A stretch of 64,000 nt of DNA, from NCBI RefSeq assembly GCF_008000815.1, contig NZ_CP042806.1, positions 5,394,001-5,458,000 on the forward strand. The letters run 5' to 3'. The notes beneath the pieces are model-generated. The model saw only the letters and a program-made list of their open reading frames with translations. It did not search any database and was not told where the DNA came from. Source of the stretch: Terriglobus albidus. GTDB lineage: Bacteria > Acidobacteriota > Terriglobia > Terriglobales > Acidobacteriaceae. The number at the start of each line of letters is the position of its first letter. Positions within the stretch are counted from its first letter, which is position 1. The position numbers and the translations under genes were made by a program. Below, one piece after another: positions 63,064-64,000 of this stretch.

Positions 63064-63861
63064 CTATGAACACACCAGCAGATGCTGCGGTTCGAAGCGG
63101 AACATGTCCGGGAAGCTGCAGAACTCGGGGATACCCAGCTCCAGCACCGGCACAGCCTCTGCGATGCGCTTGATGTGAACCCGCATCAGGTCGCGATAGG
63201 CACTCCGCTCTTCCGCGGTAAACGGAACCATCTGGTACGACATCGTCATGTGGAACTGATATTCGGCGTGATCCCGTAGCCGGAAGCCAAAGACCTCCGC
63301 AAGTTGATCGCGTAGTGACCGCAGCTTCCTGCCTTCCTCTGCATCAGCCCCTACCAACCGCAAGCTGCATGCCATGGGATAGTTGATGGTGTATTCCTGG
63401 TCGACGCGGACACGCAGCGGCAACTGGCATGCGAATTGTTTCTTCGCGATCCGCTCGCCCACCATGCGGGTGCAGACTTCGATGGGAGCGTCAGAGGGGA
63501 CATAGGATGGCCACCCATATGCGGAACGGTCCAGGTCGTTTGCTCCCGGAAAGATGGTCATGTGGTAGCTATCGGTCGAGGTCAGTCCGAGCTTGGTGTG
63601 GTAGCTCGCGCGCTTCAGCTCCTGATGCAGCGTCGCCATCGCATCGCGCATCGCCGACTGCACGGGAAGATGACAAATCACCGTGTTTCCTGCAAACGGG
63701 CGCGGTGTGCCATCGGGATTGAACTTGAGCGTCGTGTCGCGGTTTGGAATCTTAGGTGTTTCTGCCGCGGCGGGTTGCGCGAACAACGAAGACGGAAGCA
63801 GCGATGCGGCTACGGCAGCAGAGGACTCGAGAAGAAACTGACGGCGGGTGTGGGTGGTCAA
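63064..63861 (-). CDS. DUF1868 protein, 2H phosphoesterase-like, Tat-exported
   Basis: 265 residues. The N-terminus MTTHTRRQFLLESSAAVAASLLPSSLFAQ is a twin-arginine signal peptide. Two H-x-T motifs, SYHMTIFPG near 98 and QFHMTMSYQ near 205, are the paired catalytic histidines of the 2H phosphoesterase fold. DUF1868 context is seen in GNTVICHLPVQSAMRDAMATLHQELKRASYHTKLGLTSTDSYHMTIF. A periplasmic phosphodiesterase role on cyclic or 2',3'-type phosphates is likely by fold, but the substrate is unknown. Not part of an obvious operon; the upstream side has the TonB receptor terminator. Confidence 0.87.
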   Translation of the reverse strand: MTTHTRRQFLLESSAAVAASLLPSSLFAQPAAAETPKIPNRDTTLKFNPDGTPRPFAGNTVICHLPVQSAMRDAMATLHQELKRASYHTKLGLTSTDSYHMTIFPGANDLDRSAYGWPSYVPSDAPIEVCTRMVGERIAKKQFACQLPLRVRVDQEYTINYPMACSLRLVGADAEEGRKLRSLRDQLAEVFGFRLRDHAEYQFHMTMSYQMVPFTAEERSAYRDLMRVHIKRIAEAVPVLELGIPEFCSFPDMFRFEPQHLLVCS

Positions 63862-63899
63862 GGAACGATCCTTTCCAGAAGAATTTTGAAAAAAGAAAA

Positions 63900-63924
63900 G
63901 CCGGCAGAACCGAGCTCTGCCGGC
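63900..63924 (-). terminator. rho-independent terminator of the TonB receptor gene
   Basis: GCCGGCAGA (63900-63908) pairs with TCTGCCGGC (63916-63924). On the minus strand the stem is followed by TTTTCTTTTTTC. It lies 20 bases after the receptor stop codon. Confidence 0.9.
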
Positions 63925-63944
63925 CTGGGAGGGCTGAGTTTCAG

Positions 63945-64000
63945 TTAGAAGGCAACGCGCAGTACAAGCTGCACCTGGCGTGATGGATACACACTGGTGC
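63945..64000 (-). CDS. TonB-dependent (Oar-like) receptor, C-terminal end only
   Basis: The last 18 codons before a TAA at 63945-63947 read TSVYPSRQVQLVLRVAF. The PSRQVQLVLRVAF ending is the last outer membrane beta strand of the large Oar-like TonB-dependent receptors that are abundant in Terriglobia. The terminal Phe is the barrel-assembly signal. The rest of the gene lies outside the window. A strong terminator follows. Confidence 0.72.
   Translation of the reverse strand, partial: TSVYPSRQVQLVLRVAF

Overview
The window looks like a chromosome segment of a soil Acidobacteriota of the class Terriglobia (Granulicella/Terriglobus/Edaphobacter type). This is inferred from two TIGR03435 'soil-associated' proteins, the C-terminus of an Oar-like TonB-dependent receptor at the right edge, three RND efflux systems in 64 kb, moderately high GC, and many intergenic palindromic repeats. 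I see no rRNA, tRNA, CRISPR array, prophage or intact insertion sequence.

Layout. 1-2.1 kb: GntR/YtrA-type regulator, ABC ATPase and permease (permease cut by the edge). 2.2-7.8 kb: a carbohydrate cluster on the minus strand (unclassified GT-A-like protein, GT4 glycosyltransferase, amylo-alpha-1,6-glucosidase-like debranching enzyme), followed by an EF-G-like protein that lacks the GTPase domain. 8-18.3 kb: small hypothetical gene, GDSL-hydrolase remnant, TIGR03435 protein, two TetR regulators, a DUF2306 membrane protein, a cyanamide-hydratase-like HD protein with a GlxA-type regulator, a chemoreceptor and a secreted GH79-like hydrolase. 18.9-25.1 kb: RND system 1 (minus) with a divergent ArsR-type regulator. 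25.5-32.5 kb: TetR regulator and RND system 2 (plus).

34.2-38.7 kb is the most interesting part. It holds a secreted Cys/Lys/Gly-rich precursor peptide, a DUF692 multinuclear iron oxidase (MNIO), its HvfC-type partner, a DUF1223 thioredoxin-like protein, a DoxX protein, an ECF sigma factor and a zinc-binding anti-sigma factor. This is a bufferin-like RiPP system, a class known for copper/metal stress protection. The same promoter-like motif (TGTAACC-N15-TCTC) precedes both the precursor gene and the DoxX-sigma-antisigma operon, which suggests one autoregulated ECF regulon.

39-54 kb: class C beta-lactamase-like serine hydrolase, PAS histidine kinase, TlpA-type thioredoxin, RND system 3 (minus), diguanylate cyclase, a second ECF sigma factor, and a Xre-RES toxin-antitoxin pair with a readable promoter/operator. 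54-64 kb: aquaporin; a large patatin-like phospholipase whose catalytic halves are separated by a multi-pass membrane insert; a secreted unknown protein; a PLD-like protein with a histone-H1-like tail and a tiny companion gene; a DUF1868 2H-phosphoesterase-like Tat protein; and the TonB receptor end.

Most long intergenic gaps carry dispersed palindromic modules: MITE-like 175-180 bp elements with long inverted ends, tandem-hairpin elements, and inverted copies of a ~117 bp element. They sit mostly at gene ends. All family names come from motif recognition by eye; no database search was run.
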